From positions 2,294,001 through 2,358,000 of the forward strand of contig NZ_CP126247.1 of the NCBI RefSeq assembly GCF_030142155.1: DNA of 64,000 nucleotides, written 5' to 3'. This document shows, one piece after another, positions 1 through 9,600 of this stretch. The translations under genes were made by a program, and so were the position numbers. The stretch's first letter is position 1, and each line of letters begins with the position of its first letter. The stretch comes from Arthrobacter sp. zg-Y820. Lineage in GTDB: Bacteria > Actinomycetota > Actinomycetes > Actinomycetales > Micrococcaceae. Below the pieces are notes generated by a model. The model did no database searches, was not told where the DNA came from, and saw only the letters and a list, made by a program, of their open reading frames with translations.

Positions 1-1668
1 GATGGATTCGCGGGCGATGATCCGGGAGCCGATGGCCGCCTGGATGGGCACCTCGAACTGCTGGCGCGGGATCAGTTCGCGCAGCTTGCCGGTCATCATG
101 ACGCCGTAGGAGTAGGCCTTGTCCCTGTGCGTGATGGAGCTGAACGCATCCACCTGTTCGCCCTGGAGCAGGATGTCCACCTTGACCAGGTCGGCGACCT
201 GTTCGCCGTCGGCCTTCCAGTCCAGCGACGCGTAGCCGCGGGTCTTGGATTTCAGGATGTCGAAGAAGTCGAAAACGATCTCGGCCAGCGGGAGGCGGTA
301 CCGGATTTCCACCCGGTCCTCGGAGAGGTAGTCCATGCCGCCCAGGACGCCGCGGCGGGACTGGCACAGCTCCATGATGGCGCCGACAAATTCGTTCGGC
401 GCCAGGATCGTGGCCGAGACCATCGGCTCGCGGACCTCTTTGATTTTGCCTTCGGGGTACTCGCTGGGGTTGGTCACCGTGACCACCTTCTTGTCCTCCA
501 GCGTCACTTCGTACTCCACGTTGGGTGCGGTGGAGATCAGGTCCAGGTTGTACTCGCGCTCGAGCCGTTCACGGGTGATTTCCAGGTGCAGCAGGCCCAG
601 GAATCCCACCCGGAAGCCGAAGCCCAGCGCCGCGGACGTCTCGGGTTCGTATACCAGCGCGGCATCGTTGAGCATCAGCTTTTCCAGTGCGTCGCGCAGC
701 ACCGGGTAGTCGGCGCCGTCGATGGGGTACAGCCCGGAGAACACCATGGGCTTGGGATCGGCGTAGCCTTCGAGGGACTTCTCGGCCGGCTTGGCCAGGT
801 TGGTGACGGTGTCGCCGACCTTGGACAGCCGGACATCCTTCACGCCGGTGATGAGGTAGCCGACCTCACCGACGCCCAGGCCCTTGGACGGGGTGGGCTC
901 CGGGGAACTGACGCCGATTTCCAGCAGTTCGTGGCTGGCGCGGGTGGACATCATCTGGATCCGCTCGCGCGGGGACAGCGAACCGTCGATGACGCGGACG
1001 TAGGTGACGACGCCGCGGTAGGTGTCATACACGGAGTCGAAGATCATGGCCCGGGCGGGAGCGTTGGGGTCGCCCACCGGTGCCGGAATCTCGCGGACAA
1101 TCTGGTCCAGCAGGGCTTCGACGCCAACACCGGTCTTGCCGGAGACCCTCAATACGTCAGCCGGATCGCCGCCGATCAGCTTCGCCAGTTCCTCGGCGTA
1201 CTTCTCGGGCTGCGCGGCCGGGAGGTCGATCTTGTTCAGGACCGGAATGATCGTCAGATCGTTTTCCATCGCCAGGTACAGGTTCGCCAGGGTCTGGGCC
1301 TCGATGCCCTGGGCCGCGTCCACCAGCAGCACGGCGCCTTCGCACGCTGCCAGGGAGCGGGAAACCTCGTAGGTGAAGTCCACGTGGCCCGGGGTATCGA
1401 TCATGTTCAGGGCGTAGGACTCGCCGTCCACTTCCCAGGGCATGCGCACGGCCTGGGACTTGATGGTGATGCCGCGCTCACGCTCGATATCCATCCGGTC
1501 CAGGTACTGGGCCTTCATGTTCCGATGCTCCACAACTCCGGTGGACTGGAGCATGCGGTCGGCCAGGGTGGACTTGCCGTGGTCGATGTGGGCGATGATG
1601 CAGAAGTTTCTGATGATCGCCGGATCCGTCGCGGCAGGCACCGGTGAGAAGCGGGCCATGGGTGACAC
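1..1668 (-). CDS. lepA: Elongation factor 4 (LepA), 3' end cut by window edge
   Basis: Ribosome-associated GTPase that back-translocates or remodels stalled ribosomes; cytosolic. 556 codons are visible and roughly 60 C-terminal residues lie beyond position 1. The N-terminal G domain shows the P-loop AHIDHGKST, the G3 motif DTPGH and the G4 motif NKID, followed by EF-G-like domains II, III and V. I place the start at GTG 1668 ([11 protein letters not shown]) because AAAGGA lies about 9 nt upstream; ATG 1659 is an in-frame alternative. It is divergent from the PemK-like gene. The order lepA - small gene - rpsT - holA is usual in actinobacteria. Confidence 0.96.
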   Translation of the reverse strand, partial: MSPMARFSPVPAATDPAIIRNFCIIAHIDHGKSTLADRMLQSTGVVEHRNMKAQYLDRMDIERERGITIKSQAVRMPWEVDGESYALNMIDTPGHVDFTYEVSRSLAACEGAVLLVDAAQGIEAQTLANLYLAMENDLTIIPVLNKIDLPAAQPEKYAEELAKLIGGDPADVLRVSGKTGVGVEALLDQIVREIPAPVGDPNAPARAMIFDSVYDTYRGVVTYVRVIDGSLSPRERIQMMSTRASHELLEIGVSSPEPTPSKGLGVGEVGYLITGVKDVRLSKVGDTVTNLAKPAEKSLEGYADPKPMVFSGLYPIDGADYPVLRDALEKLMLNDAALVYEPETSAALGFGFRVGFLGLLHLEITRERLEREYNLDLISTAPNVEYEVTLEDKKVVTVTNPSEYPEGKIKEVREPMVSATILAPNEFVGAIMELCQSRRGVLGGMDYLSEDRVEIRYRLPLAEIVFDFFDILKSKTRGYASLDWKADGEQVADLVKVDILLQGEQVDAFSSITHRDKAYSYGVMMTGKLRELIPRQQFEVPIQAAIGSRIIARESI

Positions 1669-1832
1669 TGTGGCGGTTCCTTTACTGTTCACAGGACTTC
1701 ACGCGGCCGCGGCGGCGGGGCCGCGTGCGGGAACCGGCTTCGGCGCGGTTCGTCGGTTTTTCCTGGTGGTTTTAACTGCTGAATTAACAGTCTCCCACGT
1801 TTGCCTGTCCGTGCTGGAACCGCAGAAGGTAA

Positions 1833-1838
1833 TAGCGT
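1833..1838 (+). promoter_or_regulatory. -10 element of a probable leaderless promoter
   Basis: TAGCGT fits TAnnnT and ends exactly 6 nt before ATG 1845, so transcription should begin at or next to the start codon of the PemK-like gene. The same geometry recurs at many genes in this window. No clear -35 is seen. This is an inference from spacing. Confidence 0.45.
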
Positions 1839-1844
1839 GGGGTG

Positions 1845-2474
1845 ATGTCCTTCTCCAACCGTTCTCTTCTTTCCCTTGCCCGCGCAGCCCTTCGCCTGCT
1901 CACCCGTTCCGGCACCGCCTCTCCGACGCAGAGCCGGACCCAGCCCAAGGCACAGCCCAAATCCGCCGGCCGGACGTCGTCGCCGCAGAAACCGCAGTCC
2001 CGTGCGGCGTCGAAATCCGCACGCCGGACGACGACGCCGACGGCGGGCCGCTCCCAGCCGGCCGCCAAGCCGGGCGGAACGGGCGCTTACCCCGGCGATT
2101 TCCGCGGGGAGGTCACGCCCGTCTACGCCCCCTCGCCGGACGGCTCACCCGATCCGGGGGAAGTTGTCTGGGCGTGGGTGCCCTACGAGGATGACTATTC
2201 GCAGGGCAAGGACCGGCCCGTGCTGCTCATCGGCCACTCCGGGTCCCGGCTGCTGGCCCTGATGATGACCACCAAGGACCGCAGCAACAGCCGCACCTCC
2301 GATCCCGACTACGTCGATATGGGAACCGGGCCGTGGGATGCGCAGGGCAGGCCGAGCGAGGTCAAACTGGACCGCGTGCTGCAGCTCGATCCCGCTGCCG
2401 TCCGACGCCAGGGCGCCGTCCTCTCCCCCGCCGCTTTCGAACGCGTCCGAAAGGCTTTTGCTGCCCGGAACTGA
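1845..2474 (+). CDS. PemK/MazF-like protein with long basic N-terminal tail
   Basis: About 209 aa. The C-terminal ~110 residues fit the PemK/MazF fold (GEVVWAWVPYED, KDRPVLLIG, MMTTKDR), the family of sequence-specific endoribonuclease toxins. The first ~95 residues are a Ser/Thr/Pro/Arg/Lys-rich extension with no recognisable domain, whereas classic MazF is ~110 aa in total. No antitoxin gene lies on either side; lepA is divergent and rpsT is downstream. The start is taken as ATG 1845 because TAGCGT lies 6 nt upstream; GTG 1842 is also possible. The solitary position suggests a domesticated chromosomal RNase or RNA-binding protein rather than an active toxin-antitoxin pair, but activity cannot be judged from the sequence. 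Confidence 0.75.
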   Translation: MSFSNRSLLSLARAALRLLTRSGTASPTQSRTQPKAQPKSAGRTSSPQKPQSRAASKSARRTTTPTAGRSQPAAKPGGTGAYPGDFRGEVTPVYAPSPDGSPDPGEVVWAWVPYEDDYSQGKDRPVLLIGHSGSRLLALMMTTKDRSNSRTSDPDYVDMGTGPWDAQGRPSEVKLDRVLQLDPAAVRRQGAVLSPAAFERVRKAFAARN

Positions 2475-2507
2475 CGGCACCGCGGCGGGACGTGCCGCCG
2501 CGCCGTC
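2473..2507 (+). terminator. Long GC hairpin after the PemK-like gene
   Basis: GACGG (2473-2477) pairs with CCGTC (2503-2507) and CGCGGCGG (2481-2488) pairs with CCGCCGCG (2495-2502), with a CAC bulge and a 6-nt loop. It begins at the stop codon. There is no U tract, so termination efficiency is uncertain. Confidence 0.5.
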
Positions 2508-2550
2508 GTGCGCTGACCACCCCGAACGGGCGGTTGTGCCCAAATTCTGC

Positions 2551-2691
2551 TAACATTTATTGCTGTGTGTCCGCGCAGGTCGACGGGCACTTCAGTTCAG
2601 GCGCCATTACGGTATCCCCACGCCGCTCAGTCAATGTCTGGGCTGAAATTCCCTCACCGACCAAGTCCGCAATACAAAGAGAGTTTATATA
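2551..2691 (+). promoter_or_regulatory. rpsT promoter candidate and leader
   Basis: TAACAT at 2551-2556 is a TAnnnT -10 candidate and would give a leader of about 130 nt before rpsT. No convincing -35 was found. S20 autoregulates translation in enteric bacteria; whether this leader does the same cannot be told here. AGAGAG about 10 nt before GTG 2692 is the likely ribosome-binding site. Confidence 0.3.
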
Positions 2692-2952
2692 GTGGCCAAT
2701 ATTAAGTCCCAGAAGAAGCGCATCCTCACCAACGAGAAGGCGCGCATGCGTAACAACTCGGTGAAGTCCGAGCTGAAGACCGCAATCCGCTCCGTTGACG
2801 CTGCCCTGAAGGCCAGCGACAAGGATGCAGCAGTCGCAGCGGTGGCCAACGCCAGCCGCAAGCTGGACAAGGCCGTCAGCAAGGGTGTTATCCACAAGAA
2901 CAACGCAGCGAACCGCAAGTCGGCCATCTCCAAGAAGGTCAACGCGCTCTAA
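2692..2952 (+). CDS. rpsT: 30S ribosomal protein S20
   Basis: 86 aa, Lys/Arg/Ala-rich, with the S20 N-terminus [20 protein letters not shown] and an all-helical composition. It binds 16S rRNA early in small-subunit assembly. The start is GTG 2692. It is monocistronic, lying between the PemK-like gene (same strand) and holA (convergent), and is followed by a strong hairpin. Length and sequence are typical of the family. Confidence 0.97.
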   Translation: MANIKSQKKRILTNEKARMRNNSVKSELKTAIRSVDAALKASDKDAAVAAVANASRKLDKAVSKGVIHKNNAANRKSAISKKVNAL

Positions 2953-2979
2953 GCAGTTGTTTTTGCTTTAGTCTTGTCG

Positions 2980-3011
2980 GTCTGGCCGGTCCCTTCGGGG
3001 GCCGGCCAGAC
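2980..3011. terminator. Bidirectional hairpin between rpsT and holA
   Basis: GTCTGGCCGG (2980-2989) and CCGGCCAGAC (3002-3011) form a perfect 10-bp stem around a 12-nt loop containing CTTCGGGG. It sits between convergent rpsT and holA and could stop transcription from both sides. Confidence 0.75.
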
Positions 3012-3103
3012 TGCTTTAACCAGCTTTAATCCGGGATCACTAGTCCCGGAAAAACAGTCCCGGAGAATCTGTCCCGGACGCCGGATCAGCGCCCGGGGCC
3101 GGA

Positions 3104-4141
3104 TTAGCGCCCAGCAGCCGCCAAGGAGATGACGGTGACCGCGTGCTCGACGGCGTAGACCGGATCCCGGCCGGCGCCCTTGACCTGCGCGTCGGCCTCG
3201 GCCAGAACCTGGACCGCTTTGATAAGGGATTCCTGCGACCAGTGCTGGGCATCACGCCGGGCCTGATCCACCTGCCACGGAGCCATGCCCAGTTCCTTGG
3301 CCATGGAGGCCGACGAACCGCGCAGGTTCGCCACCTTCGCCACGGCCCGAACCTTCATGGCCAGCGCACCGACCAGCGGGACGGGATCGACGCCGGTGTC
3401 CAGGGCGTGGCGCAGCATGGACAGTGCCTGCCCGCCGCGTCCGGCCAGCGCCGCGTCGGCGACTTTGAAGGCGGTGGCTTCCACCCGGCCGCCGTAGTAC
3501 TTCTCGACGAGCTCTTCGCTGATCTCTCCGGAGGCATCGTTGATCAGCTGACGGCAGGCTGCGGCCAGGTCCGCCAGCTTCGACCCCACTGCCGCCACCA
3601 GAGCGCGCGAGGCCACTGGATCGATCCGCCGGCGGGCAGCCTTGAATTCCTGCGACACGAAGTCCAGCTTTTCCGCGTCCTTTTTGAACGGCTGGCACTC
3701 CACCACGGCGGCTCCGGCCGACTTCACCGCGTCCAGGAGCTTTTTCCCCCGGTTTCCGCCGCCGTGGTGCATCACAAGCACGGCATCGGGAGCCGGATCT
3801 GACAGGTAGGCCAGGGTGTCGGTCAGGAAATCCTCGTTCATCGTGGCCAGGTTCGAGACTTCAATGAGTTTGGCCTCCCCGAACAGCGACGGGCTGGACT
3901 GCAGGGTCAGTTCACCGGCGTCATAGGCTGCGGCATCGAGGCGGACCAGTTCGGTGTCCGGCCGGTCCTGCCGCAGGGCCGCACGGATCCGTTCCATGGC
4001 CCGGCCGGCCAGATAATCCTCGGGGCCGCTGAGCAGCACCACCGGGGCCGGTTCGACCTCGCGCCAGGACACGGTTTTTCCCGCCGACTTGCCGGCAGGT
4101 TTCGCGGTGCTTCGCTTTGCTGACGGGACGACCGGATTCAC
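3104..4141 (-). CDS. holA: DNA polymerase III subunit delta
   Basis: About 345 aa. Delta subunit of the clamp loader, which opens the beta sliding clamp during replication. The protein has an AAA+-like N-terminal domain (VVLLSGPEDYLAGRAMERI near residue 35) without a Walker A, as in the family, and a helical C-terminal collar domain (MAPWQVDQARRDA). I prefer GTG 4141 (MNPVVPSAKRS) because AGGAG lies 10 nt upstream; a longer frame reaches 4198 without such support. In many actinobacteria holA directly follows comEC; here about 2.5 kb with an oppositely oriented gene separates them, so holA probably needs its own promoter. Confidence 0.93.
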   Translation of the reverse strand: MNPVVPSAKRSTAKPAGKSAGKTVSWREVEPAPVVLLSGPEDYLAGRAMERIRAALRQDRPDTELVRLDAAAYDAGELTLQSSPSLFGEAKLIEVSNLATMNEDFLTDTLAYLSDPAPDAVLVMHHGGGNRGKKLLDAVKSAGAAVVECQPFKKDAEKLDFVSQEFKAARRRIDPVASRALVAAVGSKLADLAAACRQLINDASGEISEELVEKYYGGRVEATAFKVADAALAGRGGQALSMLRHALDTGVDPVPLVGALAMKVRAVAKVANLRGSSASMAKELGMAPWQVDQARRDAQHWSQESLIKAVQVLAEADAQVKGAGRDPVYAVEHAVTVISLAAAGR

Positions 4142-4924
4142 AGCGAACAGACTCCTGGGATGAGACAACGGAACTACGTTTGGGGAACACTCCAACATTA
4201 CCTGCCCGCCCGGATGCCTGCCTTACGGAGCATGCCCGGTGAGACCGGGCGGGACCCTTCCAACGGCGTCACACCGTTGTTCCGTCTCCAATCCCACCAG
4301 CGCCAATTGGTTACTCATTGCAAGCTGAGCGACCCGGGATGACGACAACTGCCGGCTCCAGCAGGACGGACATCGGGTGTTGATAGGACACCGAGATCCC
4401 GATTGCGGGAAGCACCCTCCAGTCGACTCGAAGCGGTTTCCCCTCTGACCACACACTAAGACTTGCACAAGGTCTGCTGGACACGTCAGTCTGCAAAATT
4501 GACACTTTTACGGCAGTCTCTGGCCAGATTAGTGTCGCATTCCATGGCTGTAGGCGTAGCCTTCCACCACGGATGCCGCCCGTTGCAGTCGGGTAGCCTC
4601 CTGCATCAGCGTCACCAGCATGACACTGCGGGGGTTCGTATGTTCGATACAGCACAGGTTGGCCTTTTCAAGCCGATCCTACCTTCGCTTTGGGAAGATC
4701 CCATTGACGTTGACTCGCGCCACGAAGCCACCGGAAGACCGTTCCGCGTGCGACGTCCGAGCTGGACATCGGGAGTACATGGCTCGCCCCACTGCACTTC
4801 TGGCGCTATGAGTGGCATAGCTTCTCGCAGGAGTGGAAGACCAGCGTTTTTCCAAGCCGACGGACGTCTTGGTGGTTGCGACCAGGGTTAGCCGACACAA
4901 GCATAAGCCCAGGAGCCAATGCAC
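4142..4924. other. Non-coding left part of the insert, with structured segment
   Basis: No credible gene is seen on either strand; the open frames present lack family resemblance and actinobacterial codon bias. Base composition is lower in GC than in the flanks from about 4300 onward. Between 4225 and 4290 there are two competing folds. GCCCGGT/ACCGGGC (4234-4250) makes a tight hairpin. Alternatively GAGAC (4241-4245) pairs with GTCTC (4284-4288) around an inner CAACGG/CCGTTG hairpin (4261-4279). This lies just upstream of holA and might belong to its leader or be a remnant of the inserted element. Confidence 0.4.
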
Positions 4925-6328
4925 ATGGAAGATAAGAAGCGAGAGGCCATCATCCTGATTCACGGGATGGGTGAGCAGCGCCCCATGGACTCGCTGCGTA
5001 GCTTTATTAGGGGCTTACGGCCACACGATTATTGGAATAAACCCGACCGACTATCTGGTTCCTTTGAATTGCGCCGATTTACTTTTAGAAAGACTAATAA
5101 TGGACCAATGGTCGACTGTTACGAACTGTATTGGGCGCACCACATGGATGACGGTAAATTCCGTGAGACCCTCCGCTGGGCCGTTACACTTGTGTTCCGA
5201 AAGCCTTTTTGGAAATTGAACCGAACCCTGCGAGGAATCGTTGGCGTCATACAAGTTGCAGGGCTCCTCATTGCACTGTTCCTCGGAATATCCCTACCCG
5301 ATCAGGTAATTACAAAAGGACCAGTGGGCGCTTTACAGTCCTGGCAGACCCGAATAGCCCTGAGCCTTGTGATAATCGAGATCATCGCAGGACGGTTTCT
5401 TACCCGTTATCTCGCAGATTCGGCACGATATCTGACACCCCACCCCCGTAATGTCACAGCACGCAATAACATACGCTCTGACGGCTTGAAATTGCTGGGA
5501 AAGCTTCACGAGGACGGACGTTATGACCGGATTATAGTGGTTGGTCACAGCCTGGGAAGCGTCATTGGTTATGACCTGCTTCGGTTGGCTTGGGATGAAC
5601 TCCGGCACCCTGATTCCGCCCACTATGGAAACCAACCCGAAGCTGGAGTATTTGACCAGCGTGCGCAGAAGCTTGGCAAATTGCCCAGCCCATCCCAGGT
5701 TGACAAGTACCAACAAGCCCAAGCACGACTCAGGGAGGAAAACCGAAAACGAGGGGTCCGCTGGCTGGTTACAGACTTCGTCACGCTTGGTTCCCCTCTC
5801 GCGCACGCTTCCCTTCTTCTTGACACACGCTCTGTAAAACTCCGGCAACGGCAGGATGAGCGCGAATACCCGCGATGCCCACCGACTATCGGAAAGGGGG
5901 ACGAAAAATCTTTCCATGGAAGATCCTACGAAACAAGAGGCAAGACAAGGACCATGCAGGTTGCACACTCTGGAGCACCATTCGGTCCAACCCGCTGGTC
6001 GAATCTCTATTTCCCGGTGCAGTCCCGAGTCTTTGGCGATCCCGTAGGTGGACCTGTTGCTCCGGAATTCGGGCCAGGTGTGCGGGATATCCCCATACGG
6101 CTGTCGCTGACCGGATGGAGAGCTAAGGTCTACAAGCTTCTGTTTTTTCCTCACACCCGCTACTGGACTTATGACGCACCAAGCGTCGAGCCCAATGGCA
6201 CGACCCGCAAACAGATGGACCACGCCACGGGAACCAAAGATGCGAACACCATCTTGCGCCATCTTTTAGGACTTTCTGGCCCCCAGCCTCAGACCTCTTC
6301 CCCAACTCCCACAGGGGCAAACTTGTAG
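4925..6328 (+). CDS. Membrane-anchored alpha/beta hydrolase (lipase/PGAP1-like)
   Basis: About 467 aa. An alpha/beta-hydrolase fold is indicated by the oxyanion segment LIHGMGEQRP (residues ~11-20), the nucleophile elbow VGHSLGS (Ser ~209), a TLGSPL segment typical of DUF676/PGAP1-like esterases, and a likely catalytic His in KQMDHATG near the C-terminus. Two hydrophobic segments (~103-123 and ~140-160) are inserted before the nucleophile and suggest membrane attachment. The substrate is unknown. ATG 4925 is chosen because AGGAG lies 9 nt upstream; ATG 4919 is too close to it. GC content is visibly lower and codon use differs from the neighbours, a sign of horizontal acquisition. The gene stands alone, on the opposite strand to comEC and holA. 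Confidence 0.7.
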   Translation: MEDKKREAIILIHGMGEQRPMDSLRSFIRGLRPHDYWNKPDRLSGSFELRRFTFRKTNNGPMVDCYELYWAHHMDDGKFRETLRWAVTLVFRKPFWKLNRTLRGIVGVIQVAGLLIALFLGISLPDQVITKGPVGALQSWQTRIALSLVIIEIIAGRFLTRYLADSARYLTPHPRNVTARNNIRSDGLKLLGKLHEDGRYDRIIVVGHSLGSVIGYDLLRLAWDELRHPDSAHYGNQPEAGVFDQRAQKLGKLPSPSQVDKYQQAQARLREENRKRGVRWLVTDFVTLGSPLAHASLLLDTRSVKLRQRQDEREYPRCPPTIGKGDEKSFHGRSYETRGKTRTMQVAHSGAPFGPTRWSNLYFPVQSRVFGDPVGGPVAPEFGPGVRDIPIRLSLTGWRAKVYKLLFFPHTRYWTYDAPSVEPNGTTRKQMDHATGTKDANTILRHLLGLSGPQPQTSSPTPTGANL

Positions 6329-6641
6329 CTGCGATACCGCAGCCACCGAGCAATTGGCCGAAGGTTCCCGTGAACTTCACGCGGCAAGACGTTCAGGCAG
6401 TCATCACGTTCGGGCAGTCATCCGTGGCCCTGTGAGCCGGGTGCGATAGAGAACGGGTTCCTTCATCTGGCATCGGGAGGCCCGGCAAGGCGTTGGGCTT
6501 CGCCTCATTGCCCAAGTGGCGTATGGGAGACCCCTTCTCGGCCCGAACGGACTCATCATCATGGATCAATGAGGCCATGCCACACCAGGAAGCAGAGCGC
6601 CCCGTTTTAGTGAAACCACCTTTCAGCCGCCGTGACCATTC
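6329..6641. other. Intergenic right part of the insert
   Basis: 313 bp between the hydrolase gene and the comEC stop codon. I see no gene, tRNA or transposon end. A small hairpin, TTGGGC/GCCCAA around an 11-nt loop, occurs near 6491-6513. Composition is intermediate between the insert and the flanking genome. Confidence 0.4.
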
Positions 6642-9600
6642 TCATCCGCGAAGTGCACGGCGAACGAGCCGCCTAACCTTCACAGTTGTGCCGTCCGTTT
6701 GAAGGACGATCGAACCCAGCAGATCGGTGCGGGCCACGGCGGTGCCGGCCCGTTCCAGGGCGGAAAGAATCGCCGGGCCGGGGTGTCCGTAGTCGTTGTC
6801 GGCTCCAACCGAGATCAGTGCAAGACTCGGCCGAAGTTCTTCGATCAGCTGCGTACCGCCGTTCCGGGCTCCGTGATGGGGGACCTTGAGCACATCCACG
6901 CCGTCCGCTGCAAGCCACGCATGCCGGGACAACACCGCGGCTGCGGCCTCCTGCTCGATGTCTCCGGTAAGCAGCAGGGTGAGCTGTGGCCTGCCGGGTT
7001 GCGTTTTCGAGTCCGGCTGGTCCTCCGCGCCGACCGTGATCAGAACAACGGCGCTGGCGTCATTCTCAGTGGCCTGCGCACCGTTCCCGGGAGGCCAGAG
7101 TACTTCCCACTGGAGTGTGCCGATCCTGGCGGCCATGCCCTCCGTGAGGTGGACCATCTCTGCACCGGCCCCTTCCAATTCCTCCCGCAGCGGTCCGGAA
7201 AGTTGCTGCTCCGCGGTGGAATAGGCGATGCGGTGCACCTGCCGGTCCCTCAGCACGCCAGCGGATCCTCCATAGTGGTCCAGATGCGCATGGGAGAGGA
7301 TGAACAGGTCCACCGTTTCCACGCCCAGCCGATCCAGGCACCGGTCCATGACATCCGGATCGGGCCCGGCGTCGATCACCACAGCCCGGTTTGGACCTGT
7401 CCGCACCACCAGGCCGTCGCCCTGCCCCACGTCGCACGCTGCGGCCGTCCATCCCGGAGGGGCCGGTCCGGGCAGCATATAGGTCCAGGCGGCCGATGCT
7501 GCGGGCGGCAGCAGCAGAAGGAGGGCTGCTGCCGGTACCGTTTTCCGCCACCCCGTCGCGGCATCCCTCCCCGACTCCTCCCACGCCGCGTCCGGCCGCC
7601 GGTGGGTGCGGCCCGAGGCTCGACGCCCGGACAGCAGCCGACCCATCCGCCGTTTCTCGCCACCTGTCCGTTCCTCGCCACCCGTCCGTTCCTCTCTGCC
7701 CGGCCCCGCCCGCCAGAGAAGCCAGACGCCGGCACCGGCCGCGGCCGCCATGAGAAGGACTCCGGGTGCACCCGCCGGCCAGGGCAGCAGTGATCCCGGC
7801 AGCGTGCTGAAGGATCGGGCAACAAACGCGGTCCAAGCTGCTCCTGCCCCGGCTGCCAGCAGGAACGGGACCGCCAGCGCCGGAACAGTGGCCGCAAGGA
7901 CGGCTGCTGCCATCCCGGCCACCGTCACCAGAGGTACTACTGGCGCAACTGCAACATTTGCCGGCAGCGAGAAAACCGGAACCTGAGGCTGCAGCAGCAC
8001 AAGGACAGGAGAGCAAAAGAACTGCGCGGCCAGAGGCACGGCCAGGGCAGCAGCCAATGGCCAGGGCAGGCGCCGGGAGAGGAGCTCGGTCAGGCGAGGT
8101 CCCAGCAGGATCAGCCCGGCAGTCGCCAGTACGGAGAGGATGAAGGCGTAGCTGCCGCTCAGCCAGGGATCCACGGCCAGCAGGACGGTGATGGACAGGC
8201 ACAGCAAGGCTGCCGGCAGCTTTCCCCGCCCCGTCAGCACTGCAAGCGTTCCCAGGCTGCCCATCACTGCCGCCCGCAGAACGCTGGCATCGGGCCTGAC
8301 GACAAGGACGAATCCGAGCAGCGCCAGCACTCCGGCGGCTGCTGCAACGCTCCGCGGCAACCGCACCGAGCGGGCCAGCAGAAAGACGAAGGCGAGTAAA
8401 AATCCGCAGTTGGCCCCGGAGACCGCAACAATATGCGTTAGTCCGGTGTTTTTCATTGCAGTTTCCAATGACGCATCGAGGGTGCTCCGGTCCCCCAGGG
8501 CCATGCCCGGCAGCAGGCCCGCAGCATCCGTTCCCACGACACCGGAGTACTGGCCGGCAGCAGCGGCAAAAGTGGTTCGAATCCGGGCGGTCTGCCCATA
8601 CCAGCCGCCGGCGGGTTCCACGCGAGGCTGCCCGTTTGCATACAGCACGGCCACGGAACGCTCTCCCGGCGCGGTCGCCTGCAGGTTCCCCGCCGCGCTG
8701 AACGTGTCACCCAGATGGATGCTCCCGTAGCCGCTGTTGCCAATCACCAGAACCGTTGCGGCGGATGTGAACCGCTGTCCCCCGCTGGTCGCTTCCTCGA
8801 GCACGGTCTCCACCAGGAATCGGGAGTCTCCGCTGAACTGGTCAGCAGCGACGGCCCGGGCATCGGTTACGGCGCGAAAGTCGCCGGTGACCGCCGCTCC
8901 GTCGGCGATGGCGGCGGCGACGGGACCGGCGGTGCGTTCCGCCAGGAGCGCCCCGGCGCAGACGGAGACCAGAGAAGCAGCCGCCAGCGGAACGGCAGCG
9001 GCCCGGGCCAAGGTCCTCAGCAGCGGCCAAGGTCGGCCGGGGCCGGCCCGCCTCACTGCGAACCTGCGCTTCTGCAGCAGGAAAGCCATCGCCACCACAA
9101 TCAAGGCCGTGCCGGCCAGGCCGAAGCCGGCGGCCGTGGCCGACGCACCCTGGTCGGCACGCATTGCCAGGGCAGCCGCGATCCAGGCGGCGGCGGCCAC
9201 CGGCACCAGACGCAACTCCAGCAATGGGTGTATCTGCAGGTCGGACGGGGCATCCGATGCCCGCGCCCGTACGCGAAGCCGGTGCAACAGCCGGGACGCG
9301 GGGCCGGAACCTGCGGCCCGTGAGGCTCCGGACGGCCCGGAGGTCCTGGCCGAGCCTGCAGTTTTGGATGAGCCTGCTGCAGTGGACGAGCCTGCGGCAG
9401 TGAAGGAGTCTGGTGAATTGGAGAAGTCTGCCGTATTGGCCGAGCCCGCAGTGACTGCCGGCAGCTGCCCCTGGACCGCAGCGGCCGTGTACCGATGCCA
9501 CCGGCTGCCCCGGCGGACGGACCCCGGTTCATCGGGTTCACCGGGTTCACCCGGTTCAACGAGTCCCGGCTCACCCGGACCCGGTGCAACACGTCCCGGA

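Noticed and set aside
127..1647. Long open frame on the + strand opposite lepA
   Set aside because: Antisense shadow of a high-GC gene; composition is Gly/His/Gln/Val-rich with no family resemblance.
4463..4891. Possible small genes in the left part of the insert (also 4311-4655 on the minus strand)
   Set aside because: No ribosome-binding site, no recognisable family, and unlikely composition.
6393..6578. Short minus-strand frame after comEC
   Set aside because: 61 codons with no ribosome-binding site or similarity; left as intergenic.
4199..6641. tRNA gene or attachment site flanking the insert
   Set aside because: No T-loop consensus, cloverleaf or direct repeat was found at either border by eye.
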